This document shows positions 9,383-16,592 of a stretch of 53,279 nucleotides of DNA, in pieces. Source of the DNA: an uncultured Bacteroidia bacterium (GTDB lineage Bacteria; Bacteroidota; Bacteroidia; Bacteroidales; UBA932); assembly GCA_902774155.1 (NCBI GenBank), contig CACYHF010000038.1, forward strand, positions 1 to 53,279. The letters run 5' to 3'. The position numbers and the translations under genes are program-made. Under the pieces are notes generated by a model. It worked only from the letters and a program-made list of their open reading frames with translations, was not told the origin of the DNA and did not search any database. The number at the start of each line of letters is the position of its first letter. The stretch's first letter is position 1.

Positions 9383-10372
9383 ATGGAAAGAAACATCAAA
9401 ACCATTGGCGTTCTCACTTCCGGCGGTGATGCCCCGGGCATGAATGCAGCCATCCGCGCCGTTACCCGCACGGCCCGTTTCCACAATATGAACGTGGTTG
9501 GGATTATGCGCGGCTACCAAGGACTCATCGAGAAAGAGTTTGTGAAATTCACCTCCTCCAGCGTGTCCAATACCATCCAGCGCGGCGGTACCATCCTCAA
9601 AACGGCCCGCTGCATGGAATTCATGACTGCCGAAGGCCGGAAAAAGGCCTATGAGAACATGGTGGAGGCCGGCATCGATGCGCTCGTGGTCATCGGCGGC
9701 AACGGATCCCTCACCGGCGCCCAGCTTTTTGCCCGGGAGTACGACATTCCCATCATCGGCCTGCCCGGAACCATCGACAATGACCTGTACGGAACAGACT
9801 CTACCATCGGCTACGACAGTGCCCTGAACACCATCGTGGAATGCGTGGATAAGATCCGCGACACCGCCAACAGCCACGACCGCATCTTCTTCATCGAGGT
9901 GATGGGCCGCGACGCCGGCTTCCTGGCGCAGAACAGCGCCATCGCTTCCGGTGCAGAGGCTGCCATCATCCCCGAAGGCAAGACGGATGTGGACCAGCTG
10001 GCCGAATTCATCGAGCGCGGCAAGCGTAAGAGCAAGAACAGCGCCATCGTGCTGGTGAGTGAGTCCCAGAAAGACGGCAAGGGCGGCGCCAATTACTACG
10101 CCGAACGCGTGAAGAAGGAGTATCCGCAGCTCAGCTCCCACGTGACCATCCTGGGTCACCTGCAGCGCGGCGGTACCCCCAGCGCGTATGACCGCATCCT
10201 GGCCTCCCGCCTGGGTTATGCGGCCATCGAGGCCCTGCTGGAAGGTCAGCGCAATGTCATGATCGGCATCAAGAACGATGAGATTGTGTATGTGCCCATT
10301 TCCCGGGCCGTCAAGATGAACAAACCCATCAATCAGGAACTTATTTCAGTACTGAACGTACTGTCCATGTAA
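9383..10372 (+). CDS. pfkA: 6-phosphofructokinase
   Basis: 329 residues, the usual length for bacterial PfkA. Motifs: [63 protein letters not shown]. It phosphorylates fructose 6-phosphate to the 1,6-bisphosphate. The nucleotide motif reads GGNGS (residues 105-109), where the common ATP form is GGDGS and PPi enzymes have GGDDS. The Asp to Asn change at 107 is unusual to my knowledge, so the phosphoryl donor is not certain. The start lies 3 nt after the MgtC-like gene, and the stop overlaps the lpxK ATG (TAATG). Confidence 0.93.
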   Translation: MERNIKTIGVLTSGGDAPGMNAAIRAVTRTARFHNMNVVGIMRGYQGLIEKEFVKFTSSSVSNTIQRGGTILKTARCMEFMTAEGRKKAYENMVEAGIDALVVIGGNGSLTGAQLFAREYDIPIIGLPGTIDNDLYGTDSTIGYDSALNTIVECVDKIRDTANSHDRIFFIEVMGRDAGFLAQNSAIASGAEAAIIPEGKTDVDQLAEFIERGKRKSKNSAIVLVSESQKDGKGGANYYAERVKKEYPQLSSHVTILGHLQRGGTPSAYDRILASRLGYAAIEALLEGQRNVMIGIKNDEIVYVPISRAVKMNKPINQELISVLNVLSM

Positions 10373-11361
10373 TGTTGTACGGGCTGGTTCTCCGCATCAG
10401 GCATTTGTTTTACGACAGGGGGTGGAAAAAGACTTTCCAACCCCCTGTTCCTACCATCTGCGTAGGAAACCTCACGGTGGGCGGCACCGGCAAAACGCCG
10501 CACGTGGAGCTGCTGCTCCGCTTACTCTCTTTCCGGTCGGTGGCCGTGCTTTCCCGCGGCTACAAGCGCAAGACTAAGGGCTTCCGCATCGTGGGGGAGG
10601 CCGATTCGGCCCAAACTGTGGGCGACGAACCCCTGCAGATAGCCCGGAAGTTCCCCTCCGTCACCGTGGCGGTGGACAAGGACCGCATTCACGGCTGTCA
10701 AGAACTCAGCGACAAGCAAGTAGATATTGTCGTCCTGGACGATGCCTTCCAATATCGGAAGCTGGCGCCCAGCCTGACGCTTTTGCTGGTGGACTATCAC
10801 CGCCCCGTTTTCAAGGACCGGCTCCTGCCCTGGGGCCGCCTGCGGGACCTGCCTTCCCGCATCCGGAAGGCCGATGCCGTGGTGGTTACCAAATCCCCTG
10901 CCGAAGTGCCGGAAGACGAGCGGGTCTGGTGGCGGTCTAAACTTCACCTGCGGGAAGAGCAGCCGCTCTATTTCACCCGTATCCAGTACCAGAAAGCCCT
11001 GCCGGTCTTCCCAGACGGAGACTCGCACTACCTGTATTCCCAAAAGGTAATCCTGGTGAGCGGCATTGCCAATGACACGCCGCTGAGACAATATCTTTCG
11101 GATACTTACAAGATTGTGGGCCGGCTCTCTTTCCCGGACCACCACCGCTACACCAAACGGGATATCCGTGCCATTGCCGCTGCGGCCCGGAATTGTCCCA
11201 CCGCCTGTCTCATGACAACGGAAAAGGACGCCCAGCGGCTGCGGGACGTCCCGGAGGTTCCGCCGGAGCTGAGCCAGCGGCTGTTTTACCTTCCCATTGA
11301 AGCGGTGTTCCTCTCCCCGGAAGAAGAGGCCAATTTCGTTCAGCATTTGACCCGTCTTTAA
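10372..11361 (+). CDS. lpxK: Tetraacyldisaccharide 4'-kinase
   Basis: 329 residues. The Walker A loop VGNLTVGGTGKTPHVE is the LpxK signature, followed by SRGYKRKTKG, VGDEPLQIARKFP, DDAFQYRKL and the C-terminal FPDHHRYTKRDI and MTTEKDAQRL motifs. It adds the 4'-phosphate of lipid A at the inner membrane, which fits a Gram-negative outer membrane. It is coupled to pfkA through a 1-nt stop/start overlap. Its N-terminus ([18 protein letters not shown]) is the expected short membrane-associating segment. Confidence 0.94.
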   Translation: MLYGLVLRIRHLFYDRGWKKTFQPPVPTICVGNLTVGGTGKTPHVELLLRLLSFRSVAVLSRGYKRKTKGFRIVGEADSAQTVGDEPLQIARKFPSVTVAVDKDRIHGCQELSDKQVDIVVLDDAFQYRKLAPSLTLLLVDYHRPVFKDRLLPWGRLRDLPSRIRKADAVVVTKSPAEVPEDERVWWRSKLHLREEQPLYFTRIQYQKALPVFPDGDSHYLYSQKVILVSGIANDTPLRQYLSDTYKIVGRLSFPDHHRYTKRDIRAIAAAARNCPTACLMTTEKDAQRLRDVPEVPPELSQRLFYLPIEAVFLSPEEEANFVQHLTRL

Positions 11362-11370
11362 TAAGGCCAT

Positions 11371-11424
11371 TGCCGCCTTGACAGAAAAACGGCATTCTAG
11401 TGCACTGTGGCTGTCAAGGCGGCA
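11371..11424. repeat. 14-bp perfect inverted repeat before the toxin-antitoxin promoter
   Basis: TGCCGCCTTGACAG (11371-11384) and CTGTCAAGGCGGCA (11411-11424) are exact reverse complements separated by 26 nt; the loop itself contains the palindrome AGTGCACT. No T-run follows, so it does not look like a simple terminator. It could be an operator, a cruciform or an insertion scar. Confidence 0.7.
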
Positions 11425-11432
11425 TGCGTAAG

Positions 11433-11463
11433 TTGTTTTTCCGAAGAATTATATATATTTTTG
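11433..11463 (+). promoter_or_regulatory. Promoter of the PIN toxin-antitoxin pair
   Basis: TTG (11433-11435), 20 nt, then TATTTTTG (11456-11463), a full TAnnTTTG match, ending 12 nt before the antitoxin ATG. Confidence 0.65.
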
Positions 11464-11475
11464 CAAAAAGTATAT

Positions 11476-11730
11476 ATGGAAAGCGCAATCACTTCACATA
11501 GAAAGCTTATAGACATCAAACCGGCCGTTTTTGATGGCTTGTCAAAAGAAGCAAAAAGGCAGGGCATCTCGCTGAAGAGACTGATTGAGCAGCTCCTGGA
11601 AGAAGCCTGCCCCAAACCCAGGGTGGACGCCAGCCCCTCTGTTCAACGCATCATTGGGTCGGCTATTCCCAAGGGTCGGCGTGTAGAGGATATTCAGGAT
11701 GACCGTCTTCAATATCTGCTTTCCAAATGA
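11476..11730 (+). CDS. Putative antitoxin of a PIN-type toxin-antitoxin pair
   Basis: 84 residues from ATG 11476; an upstream ATG at 11407 would place the start on the promoter. The sequence RKLIDIKPAVFDGLSKEAKRQGISLKRLIEQLLEE has the strand-helix-helix pattern of ribbon-helix-helix DNA-binding antitoxins. The C-terminal part (RVEDIQDDRLQYLLSK) would be the toxin-wrapping tail. It overlaps the PIN toxin by 4 nt (ATGA), the classic arrangement for coupled synthesis. I infer that it represses its own promoter and neutralises the toxin; the fold assignment rests on pattern only. Confidence 0.7.
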   Translation: MESAITSHRKLIDIKPAVFDGLSKEAKRQGISLKRLIEQLLEEACPKPRVDASPSVQRIIGSAIPKGRRVEDIQDDRLQYLLSK

Positions 11731-12173
11731 AGCTGTTTCTGGATACCAATGTCCTTCTGGACCTTCTTCTGGAAAGGGAAGGATATGAGAAGGCCGTTCC
11801 TGTCTTCCAATTACAGGAAGAAGGAAAACTTTCGCTGTGCGTTTCCATTCTTACTATGGTCAACGTCGCATACGTATATAGGAAAACCGTGGGCCAGCGT
11901 CTGGCGGTAGTGAATCTGAGGTATTTATCATCCCTGCTGGAAGTCCTGCCCATGGACGGCCCTATGCTTCAACAGGCTATATACCGGGAGGGTCCGGACT
12001 TTGAAGATATCCTGCAAGGGGTCTGCGCCGCCGCGCACCAATGCGACTACATCCTCACCAACAACGTGGCAGACTTTCAAATCGGCCCGGGCCTCGCTTC
12101 GGCTCAACTGCCCATTCCGCCGGTCCTGTCGCCGGAAGCTTTTCTAAAAAGTTCACTATCTTTGCACCCGTGA
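11727..12173 (+). CDS. PIN-domain toxin (putative RNase)
   Basis: 148 residues with the PIN-domain opening KLFLDTNVLLDLLLEREG, the first acidic active-site residue being D6. Further conserved acidic positions are E/D in GPDFEDILQGVCA and the C-terminal CDYILTNNVADF. PIN toxins of VapC type are Mg-dependent RNases that cut tRNA or rRNA when the antitoxin is lost. It follows its antitoxin with a 4-nt overlap. The last 17 bases contain the -7 element of the dus gene, and the stop codon overlaps the dus start. Confidence 0.85.
   Translation: MKLFLDTNVLLDLLLEREGYEKAVPVFQLQEEGKLSLCVSILTMVNVAYVYRKTVGQRLAVVNLRYLSSLLEVLPMDGPMLQQAIYREGPDFEDILQGVCAAAHQCDYILTNNVADFQIGPGLASAQLPIPPVLSPEAFLKSSLSLHP
12157..12164 (+). 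promoter_or_regulatory. -7 element of dus, inside the toxin gene
   Basis: TATCTTTG, a perfect TAnnTTTG, ends 5 nt before the GTG of dus at 12170, so transcription would begin at or next to the start codon. Confidence 0.65.
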
Positions 12174-13201
12174 AAATCGGAAACATAGACCTGGGTGAGC
12201 GCCCGGTGACATTGGCGCCCATGGAGGACGTCACCGACGCCAGCTTCCGCATCCTGTGCAGGGAGGCGGGGGCGGCTATGGTCACCACCGAGTTCGTGAG
12301 TTCGGACGGCCTGGTGCGCGATGTCTCCAAGACCATCGCCAAGATGCACACCCTGGAGGAGGAAGCGCCGGTGGCCGTGCAAATCTACGGCAGCATTCCC
12401 GAGGCCATGGTGGATGCCGCCAAAATGGCCGACAAAGCCGCCGAACTGGCCGGCGGGCACGGGGCCGATATAGTGGACATCAACTTCGGCTGCCCGGTGA
12501 GCAAAATTGCCGGCCGGGGCGCCGGCAGCGGTATGATGCGCGAACCCGACAAGATGGTGGCCATCACCAAGGCCATCGTGGAGGCCGTGGGCAAACCCGT
12601 CACCGTCAAGACCCGCCTGGGCTGGGACGACAACTCCAAGATTATCGTGGAACTGGCCGAAAGGCTGCAGGACGTGGGCATATCGGCCCTTACCATTCAC
12701 GGGCGCACGCGTTGCCAAATGTATAAAGGAGAGGCCGATTGGACTCTCATCGGCGCTGTGAAGGACAACCCCCGGATGCACATTCCCATCATCGGGAACG
12801 GCGATATCAACAGCGCCCAAAAGGCGAAGGAAGCCTTCGATCGCTGGGGCGTGGACGGCATCATGGTGGGACGCGCGTCCTTCGGCCATCCCTGGATTTT
12901 TACCGAAATCCGCCATCTGCTGGACACCGGGGAGGAACTGCCGCCTATGAGCGTAAAAGACCGCGTAGCCCTGGCCAAACGGCATTTCCAGCTGTCGCTG
13001 GACCTGAAAGGCCCCGTCACCGGTGTGTACGAGATGCGCCGCCACCTGAGCTGCTATTTCAAAGGACTCCGGGATTTCAAGGAAACCCGTATCAAACTGG
13101 TCACCTCCAAGGACCCGGCTGAAATCTTCGCCACCCTGGACTATGTGGCCCAGCGCTGGGGAGAGGAAACCCCGGAAGTGGAAGGGGTTTACGGGCTGTA
13201 A
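12170..13201 (+). CDS. dus: tRNA-dihydrouridine synthase
   Basis: 343 residues from GTG 12170 (VKIGNIDLGERPVTLAPMEDVTD); relatives usually start M-K-I-G-N at this point, and the longer open frame upstream is toxin-gene sequence. Family motifs: LAPMEDVTDASFR, the catalytic cysteine C108 in DINFGCPV, VTVKTRLGWD, LTIHGRTRCQMYKGEADW, IIGNGDI and VGRASFGHPW. It reduces uridine to dihydrouridine in tRNA D-loops with FMN. The closest type appears to be DusB-like. The GTG overlaps the toxin stop (GTGA) and lies about where the -7 element predicts transcription to start. Confidence 0.93.
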   Translation: MKIGNIDLGERPVTLAPMEDVTDASFRILCREAGAAMVTTEFVSSDGLVRDVSKTIAKMHTLEEEAPVAVQIYGSIPEAMVDAAKMADKAAELAGGHGADIVDINFGCPVSKIAGRGAGSGMMREPDKMVAITKAIVEAVGKPVTVKTRLGWDDNSKIIVELAERLQDVGISALTIHGRTRCQMYKGEADWTLIGAVKDNPRMHIPIIGNGDINSAQKAKEAFDRWGVDGIMVGRASFGHPWIFTEIRHLLDTGEELPPMSVKDRVALAKRHFQLSLDLKGPVTGVYEMRRHLSCYFKGLRDFKETRIKLVTSKDPAEIFATLDYVAQRWGEETPEVEGVYGL

Positions 13202-13203
13202 TA

Positions 13204-13235
13204 TTTGGTATTTTCACATAAATTCACTACCTTTG
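13204..13235 (+). promoter_or_regulatory. Promoter of the rplM-rpsI operon
   Basis: TTTG (13204-13207), 20 nt, then TACCTTTG (13228-13235): a textbook Bacteroidota promoter directly after the dus stop. Confidence 0.8.
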
Positions 13236-13262
13236 CGGTCCCTCTGATTGTAGGGGGATCGC
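13235..13262 (+). promoter_or_regulatory. Candidate L13 mRNA leader hairpin
   Basis: GCGGTCCCT (13235-13243) can pair with AGGGGGATCGC (13252-13262), forming a hairpin at the very 5' end of the rplM transcript, 34 nt ahead of the start codon. Ribosomal protein leaders of this kind are known for L13 in Bacteroidia, where the protein is thought to repress its own mRNA. The lower stem overlaps the -7 element, so only the upper part is certain to be in the RNA. Confidence 0.45.
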
Positions 13263-13295
13263 AACTTTTATGTTAAACCATTAATTATCAAGACA

Positions 13296-13664
13296 GTGGA
13301 CACACTTAGCTACAAGACAGTTTCCCTGGTGCTGCGTGGCAAGAACAAGCCCGGCTTCACCCCGCACGTGGACTGTGGTGACAACGTCATCATCGTCAAC
13401 GCCGACAAGATCCGTCTTACCGGCAAGAAGATGACCGACCGCGTGTACACCCGCTACACCGGCTATCCCGGTGGTCAGCGCTTCACCACGCCCCGCGAGA
13501 TCCTCGCAAAAAGACCCGCCGAACTCATCCGTCGGTCTGTGAAGGGCATGCTGCCCAAGACCCGTCTTGGTGACAAGCTCATCAACAACCTGTATGTGTA
13601 TGCAGGTCCCGAGCACCCGCACCAGGCCCAGAATCCTAAAACCATTAAGTTTAACGAAATCTAA
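13296..13664 (+). CDS. rplM: Ribosomal protein L13 with an internal N-terminal deletion
   Basis: 122 residues from GTG 13296 (VDTLSYKTVS). The rest is clearly L13: LRGKNKPGFTPHVDCGD, VYTRYTGYPGGQR, RSVKGMLPKTRLG and NLYVYAGPEHPHQAQ. Normal Bacteroidota L13 is about 151-153 residues. Here VS at residues 9-10 runs straight into LVLRGK, so about 28-30 residues are missing, namely the segment that normally contains the WVVVDA strand and the LGRL helix. The frame is kept. A truncated L13 of this form is unlikely to fold normally, so I suspect an assembly deletion. rpsI follows 9 nt downstream. Confidence 0.9.
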   Translation: MDTLSYKTVSLVLRGKNKPGFTPHVDCGDNVIIVNADKIRLTGKKMTDRVYTRYTGYPGGQRFTTPREILAKRPAELIRRSVKGMLPKTRLGDKLINNLYVYAGPEHPHQAQNPKTIKFNEI

Positions 13665-13673
13665 ACAGAGCAC

Positions 13674-14063
13674 ATGGAACAGAAACACGCCCTTGGAAGA
13701 CGTAAATCAGCTGTCGCTCGTGTTTATGTTGCACCCGGTAGCGGCAACATTGTGATTAATGACCGCCCCATGGAAGAGTACTTCAAGGAGGGCACCCTCC
13801 AGTACATCGTGAACCAGCCCCTGGAGCTTACCGGTACAACAGGTCAGTTTGACATCAAGGTAACCCTCGTGGGAGGTGGTACCAAAGGTCAGGCAGAAGC
13901 CGTTCGTCTCGGCATCTCCCGCGCCCTGTGCGAGGTAGATAAAGAGGCCTATCGTCCTGCCCTCAAGGCCGCCGGTTTCCTCACCCGCGACGCTCGCGAG
14001 GTCGAGCGCAAGAAACCCGGTCAGCCTGGCGCACGTCGTCGCTTCCAGTTCAGCAAGCGTTAA
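13674..14063 (+). CDS. rpsI: Ribosomal protein S9
   Basis: 129 residues, intact. It shows [19 protein letters not shown] at the start, [20 protein letters not shown] in the middle and the basic tail [11 protein letters not shown] that reaches the ribosomal P site. It is cotranscribed with rplM (9-nt gap), the common L13-S9 pair. Nothing in it is odd, which contrasts with the damaged genes on both sides. Confidence 0.97.
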   Translation: MEQKHALGRRKSAVARVYVAPGSGNIVINDRPMEEYFKEGTLQYIVNQPLELTGTTGQFDIKVTLVGGGTKGQAEAVRLGISRALCEVDKEAYRPALKAAGFLTRDAREVERKKPGQPGARRRFQFSKR

Positions 14064-14248
14064 TCGGCTTACCCTGGAATTTACGTCAGCACGGCTTAGG
14101 TATTCATCAAATCCTGAGATCCCGGTGAGGATGCGAATCTTCCCGAGCTACGAAAAGGATTGCCGGGCCGCGAAAAAATTTCGGAGACCAATCAAGGATT
14201 GCTACTCCGGATTGATGAAAGAGTTAACAACAAGACAAAAACAAACCC
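14064..14248 (+). other. 185-bp rpsI-rpsB spacer, possible leader
   Basis: I see no gene and no TAnnTTTG promoter here. Short self-complementary stretches occur (for example CAATC-AAG-GATTG near 14187-14199), so a structured leader for rpsB is possible, but nothing can be assigned. Confidence 0.35.
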
Positions 14249-15036
14249 ATGTCTAGAACAAATTTCGAACAGTTGCTTGATGCAGGCACCCACTTCGGCC
14301 ACCTGGCCCGCAAGTGGAACCCCAAGATGGCACCGTATATCTTCGTAGAGCGTAACGGTATCCACATCATTGACCTGCACAAGACCGTCGTGAAAATCGA
14401 CGAGGCAGCCGAGGTCCTCAAGGAAATGGCCCGCAGCGGTCGCAAGGTCCTCTTCGTTGCCACCAAGAAACAGCCTCCGTCAATATGCCTTCCGTGACCG
14501 AGCGTTGGCCGGGCGGTATGCTTACCAATTTCCCCACCATTCGCAAGGCCGTCAAGAAAATGAACACCATCGACAAGATGAAGGAAGATGGCACCTTCGA
14601 GAAACTCGCCAAGCGTGAGCGCCTCCAGGTGGAGCGCCAGCGGGCCAAGCTGGAGAAGAACCTCGGTTCCATCCGCGACATGTCCCGTCTGCCCAGCGCC
14701 CTCTTCGTGATCGACGTTCAGAAAGAAGCCAATGCCGTTAAGGAGGCTGTCCGTCTGAATATCCCGGTTATCGCTATGGTTGACACATGTTGCGATCCCA
14801 CCCCGATTGATTATGTGATTCCGGCGAACGACGACGCTACGAAGTCCATCGAACTCATCATGGATGTGATGTGCCAGGCTATCAATGAAGGTCTGGAAGA
14901 GCGCAAACTGGAGAAGGAGAAGGAAGTGGAAGTTGCTCCTGAGGCCGCTGAGGCTCCCGCCGCCCCCGAGCGCAAGCTCCGCTCCCGCCGCGCCCCCAAG
15001 GCAGAACCCGTAGAGGCTCCTGCCACCGAAGAGTAA
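14249..15036 (+). pseudogene. rpsB: Ribosomal protein S2, reading frame broken by an internal deletion
   Basis: The N-terminal part (ATG 14249, [18 protein letters not shown] to LFVATKKQ) and the C-terminal part ([19 protein letters not shown] onward, through RLPSALFVIDVQKE and PANDDATKS, to 15036) are both normal S2 but lie in different frames. At about 14473 the sequence jumps from KKQ to the codons for SVNMP. Relatives have about ten residues between these points, so about 28 nt are missing (31 if eleven). Without repair translation stops at 14497. S2 is essential and no second copy is visible, so an assembly or sequencing deletion is the likeliest cause. The tail is Ala/Pro/Glu-rich, typical of the phylum. 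tsf follows after 25 nt, the usual pair. Confidence 0.88.
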
Positions 15037-15061
15037 TTAACCGTTTAAAAAGCAAGGAATT

Positions 15062-16060
15062 ATGGCTATCTCTTTAGCAGATATCAAGAAACTCCGTGAC
15101 ATGACCAGCGCTGGCATGATGGACTGCAAGAAGGCCCTCGAAGAGGCCGCCGGCGACTTCAAGCGCGCTGTGGAAATCCTCCGCGAAAAAGGCAAATCCA
15201 CCCTGGCCAAGCGCGGTGACAACGAGACCACCCAGGGTGCCGTGCTCAGCCGTATTAACGGCGGTAAGGCCATCCTCGTCTGCCTCGGCTGTGAGACCGA
15301 CTTCGTGGCCGCCACCCCGGACTTCAAAGCCCTCTCCGGCAACATCGCCGATGCTGCCATCGCCGCTTTCCCGGCCGACAAAGAGGCCCTGAAGGCCGTG
15401 AAACTTGCCGACGGTTATACTATCGAGGAAGACATCACCAACCAGGCCGGCAAAACCGGCGAGAAGCACGTGCTGGCTTACTACGGCGCCCTCGAGGCTC
15501 CGTACGTGAGCGAATATGTGCACTTCAACGGCAAGCTGGGCGCCATCGTGGCTTTCTCCAAGCAGGTTCCTGCAGAGATCGCCCGCGGTATCGCCATGCA
15601 GGTTGCTTCCATGAACCCTGTGGCCGTGGACGCCGCTTCCGTCCCTGCAGAGGTGATTGAGTCTGAAAAGACCGTCGCCATCCAGAAGACCAAGGACGAG
15701 CAGGTGCAGAAGTCTGTGGACAACGCCCTCAAGAAGGCTGGCATCAACCCCGCCCACGTGGATAGCGAAGACCACATCGAATCCAACACCGCCAAGGGCT
15801 GGCTCACTGTGGAGCAGGCCCAGCAGGCCCGTGAGATCATTGCCAAGATCGGCGCCGAAACCCTCGCTTCCCTGGAGCAGAAGGTTCAGATGATCGAAGG
15901 TATCGTGAAGGGCCGTATCCAGAAGTTCCTGAAGGAAAACACCCTTATGGAGCAGGAGTATCAGCTCAGCGACGACAAGAGCACCGTGGCCGCCGCCCTC
16001 AAGGCCGTGGATCCGGAAGCCAAGGTTCTCGCTTTCAAGCGCTTCTCCCTGGCCGACTAA
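15062..16060 (+). CDS. tsf: Elongation factor Ts
   Basis: 332 residues, intact. The N-terminal UBA-like domain and EF-Tu contact motif are visible as LRDMTSAGMMDCKKALEEAAGD, then ILREKGKSTLAKR and LGCETDFVAATPDF. The coiled/C-terminal module ends SDDKSTVAAALKAVDPEAKVLAFKRF. It exchanges GDP for GTP on EF-Tu. A length near 330 is the Bacteroidota form (about 280 in Enterobacteria). It is the last gene of the rplM-rpsI-rpsB-tsf cluster, followed by a strong terminator. Confidence 0.97.
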   Translation: MAISLADIKKLRDMTSAGMMDCKKALEEAAGDFKRAVEILREKGKSTLAKRGDNETTQGAVLSRINGGKAILVCLGCETDFVAATPDFKALSGNIADAAIAAFPADKEALKAVKLADGYTIEEDITNQAGKTGEKHVLAYYGALEAPYVSEYVHFNGKLGAIVAFSKQVPAEIARGIAMQVASMNPVAVDAASVPAEVIESEKTVAIQKTKDEQVQKSVDNALKKAGINPAHVDSEDHIESNTAKGWLTVEQAQQAREIIAKIGAETLASLEQKVQMIEGIVKGRIQKFLKENTLMEQEYQLSDDKSTVAAALKAVDPEAKVLAFKRFSLAD

Positions 16061-16083
16061 TCACAGTCGATAAGTAATAAAAA

Positions 16084-16112
16084 GGCACCGCAGAATCTGC
16101 GGTGCCTTTTTT
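16084..16112. terminator. Bidirectional rho-independent terminator between tsf and a lipoprotein gene
   Basis: GGCACCGCAGA (16084-16094) pairs with TCTGCGGTGCC (16096-16106), followed by six T; on the other strand a run of A precedes the stem, so it can serve both convergent genes. Confidence 0.9.
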
Positions 16113-16131
16113 GCGATCTGGCGCGTTTTGA

Positions 16132-16521
16132 CTATTTGAGCGCGCGCGTGAAAACCATAGTGTCGATAACACACTTGGAGTCGGATTTGAATTCGCCGAC
16201 GACCGTCTCTTTCTCTTCTTCCCACCATTTGGTATCGGGAGTGAGCGTGATGACGCTGCCGGTGAGGGTGCCGGCCTTGCTACCGGCGATGATGAACACA
16301 CCAGAGTAGGTGGGGAACTCTCTTCCAGTAGCCTCGGCGGTCATTTTGAAGGTGCTGGAGGAGGGGAAAGTGAGCGTGTAGGTGATACCGTCAGCGGTGC
16401 AAATCCAAGTGGTGCCAACCAGAGACTTGGCGTTGTCAATGTCCTTCTTGCAAGAAGAAGTGAGGGCGATGGCGGTCACGGTGAGGGCCACGCTGAGCAG
16501 AATGGATAAAAACTTTTTCAT
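16132..16521 (-). CDS. Small lipoprotein of unknown function
   Basis: 129 residues starting MKKFLSILLSVALTVTAIAL, a lipoprotein signal with the lipid-modified Cys in SSCKKD. The mature part (LVGTTWICTADGITYTLTF, then alternating short strands) looks like a small lipocalin-like beta-barrel of the kind frequent in Bacteroidota, but I recognise no specific family. It is probably in the cell envelope. It has its own promoter, is convergent with tsf, and follows the S51/ATP-grasp gene by 56 bp. Confidence 0.75.
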   Translation of the reverse strand: MKKFLSILLSVALTVTAIALTSSCKKDIDNAKSLVGTTWICTADGITYTLTFPSSSTFKMTAEATGREFPTYSGVFIIAGSKAGTLTGSVITLTPDTKWWEEEKETVVGEFKSDSKCVIDTMVFTRALK

Positions 16522-16558
16522 AAACTATATGTTAAAAATGATATCCGATAAAAACGTG

Positions 16559-16592
16559 CAAAGGTACAAAAAAATCTCTATTCCGTTGCAAA
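16559..16592 (-). promoter_or_regulatory. Promoter of the small lipoprotein
   Basis: On the minus strand TTTG (16592-16589), 22 nt, then TACCTTTG (16566-16559), a perfect -7 element 38 nt before the ATG. The -33 element overlaps the end of the S51/ATP-grasp gene. Confidence 0.6.

Noticed and set aside
14465-14490. Programmed ribosomal frameshift in rpsB
   Set aside because: No slippery heptamer is present and conserved residues are actually missing, which slippage cannot supply.
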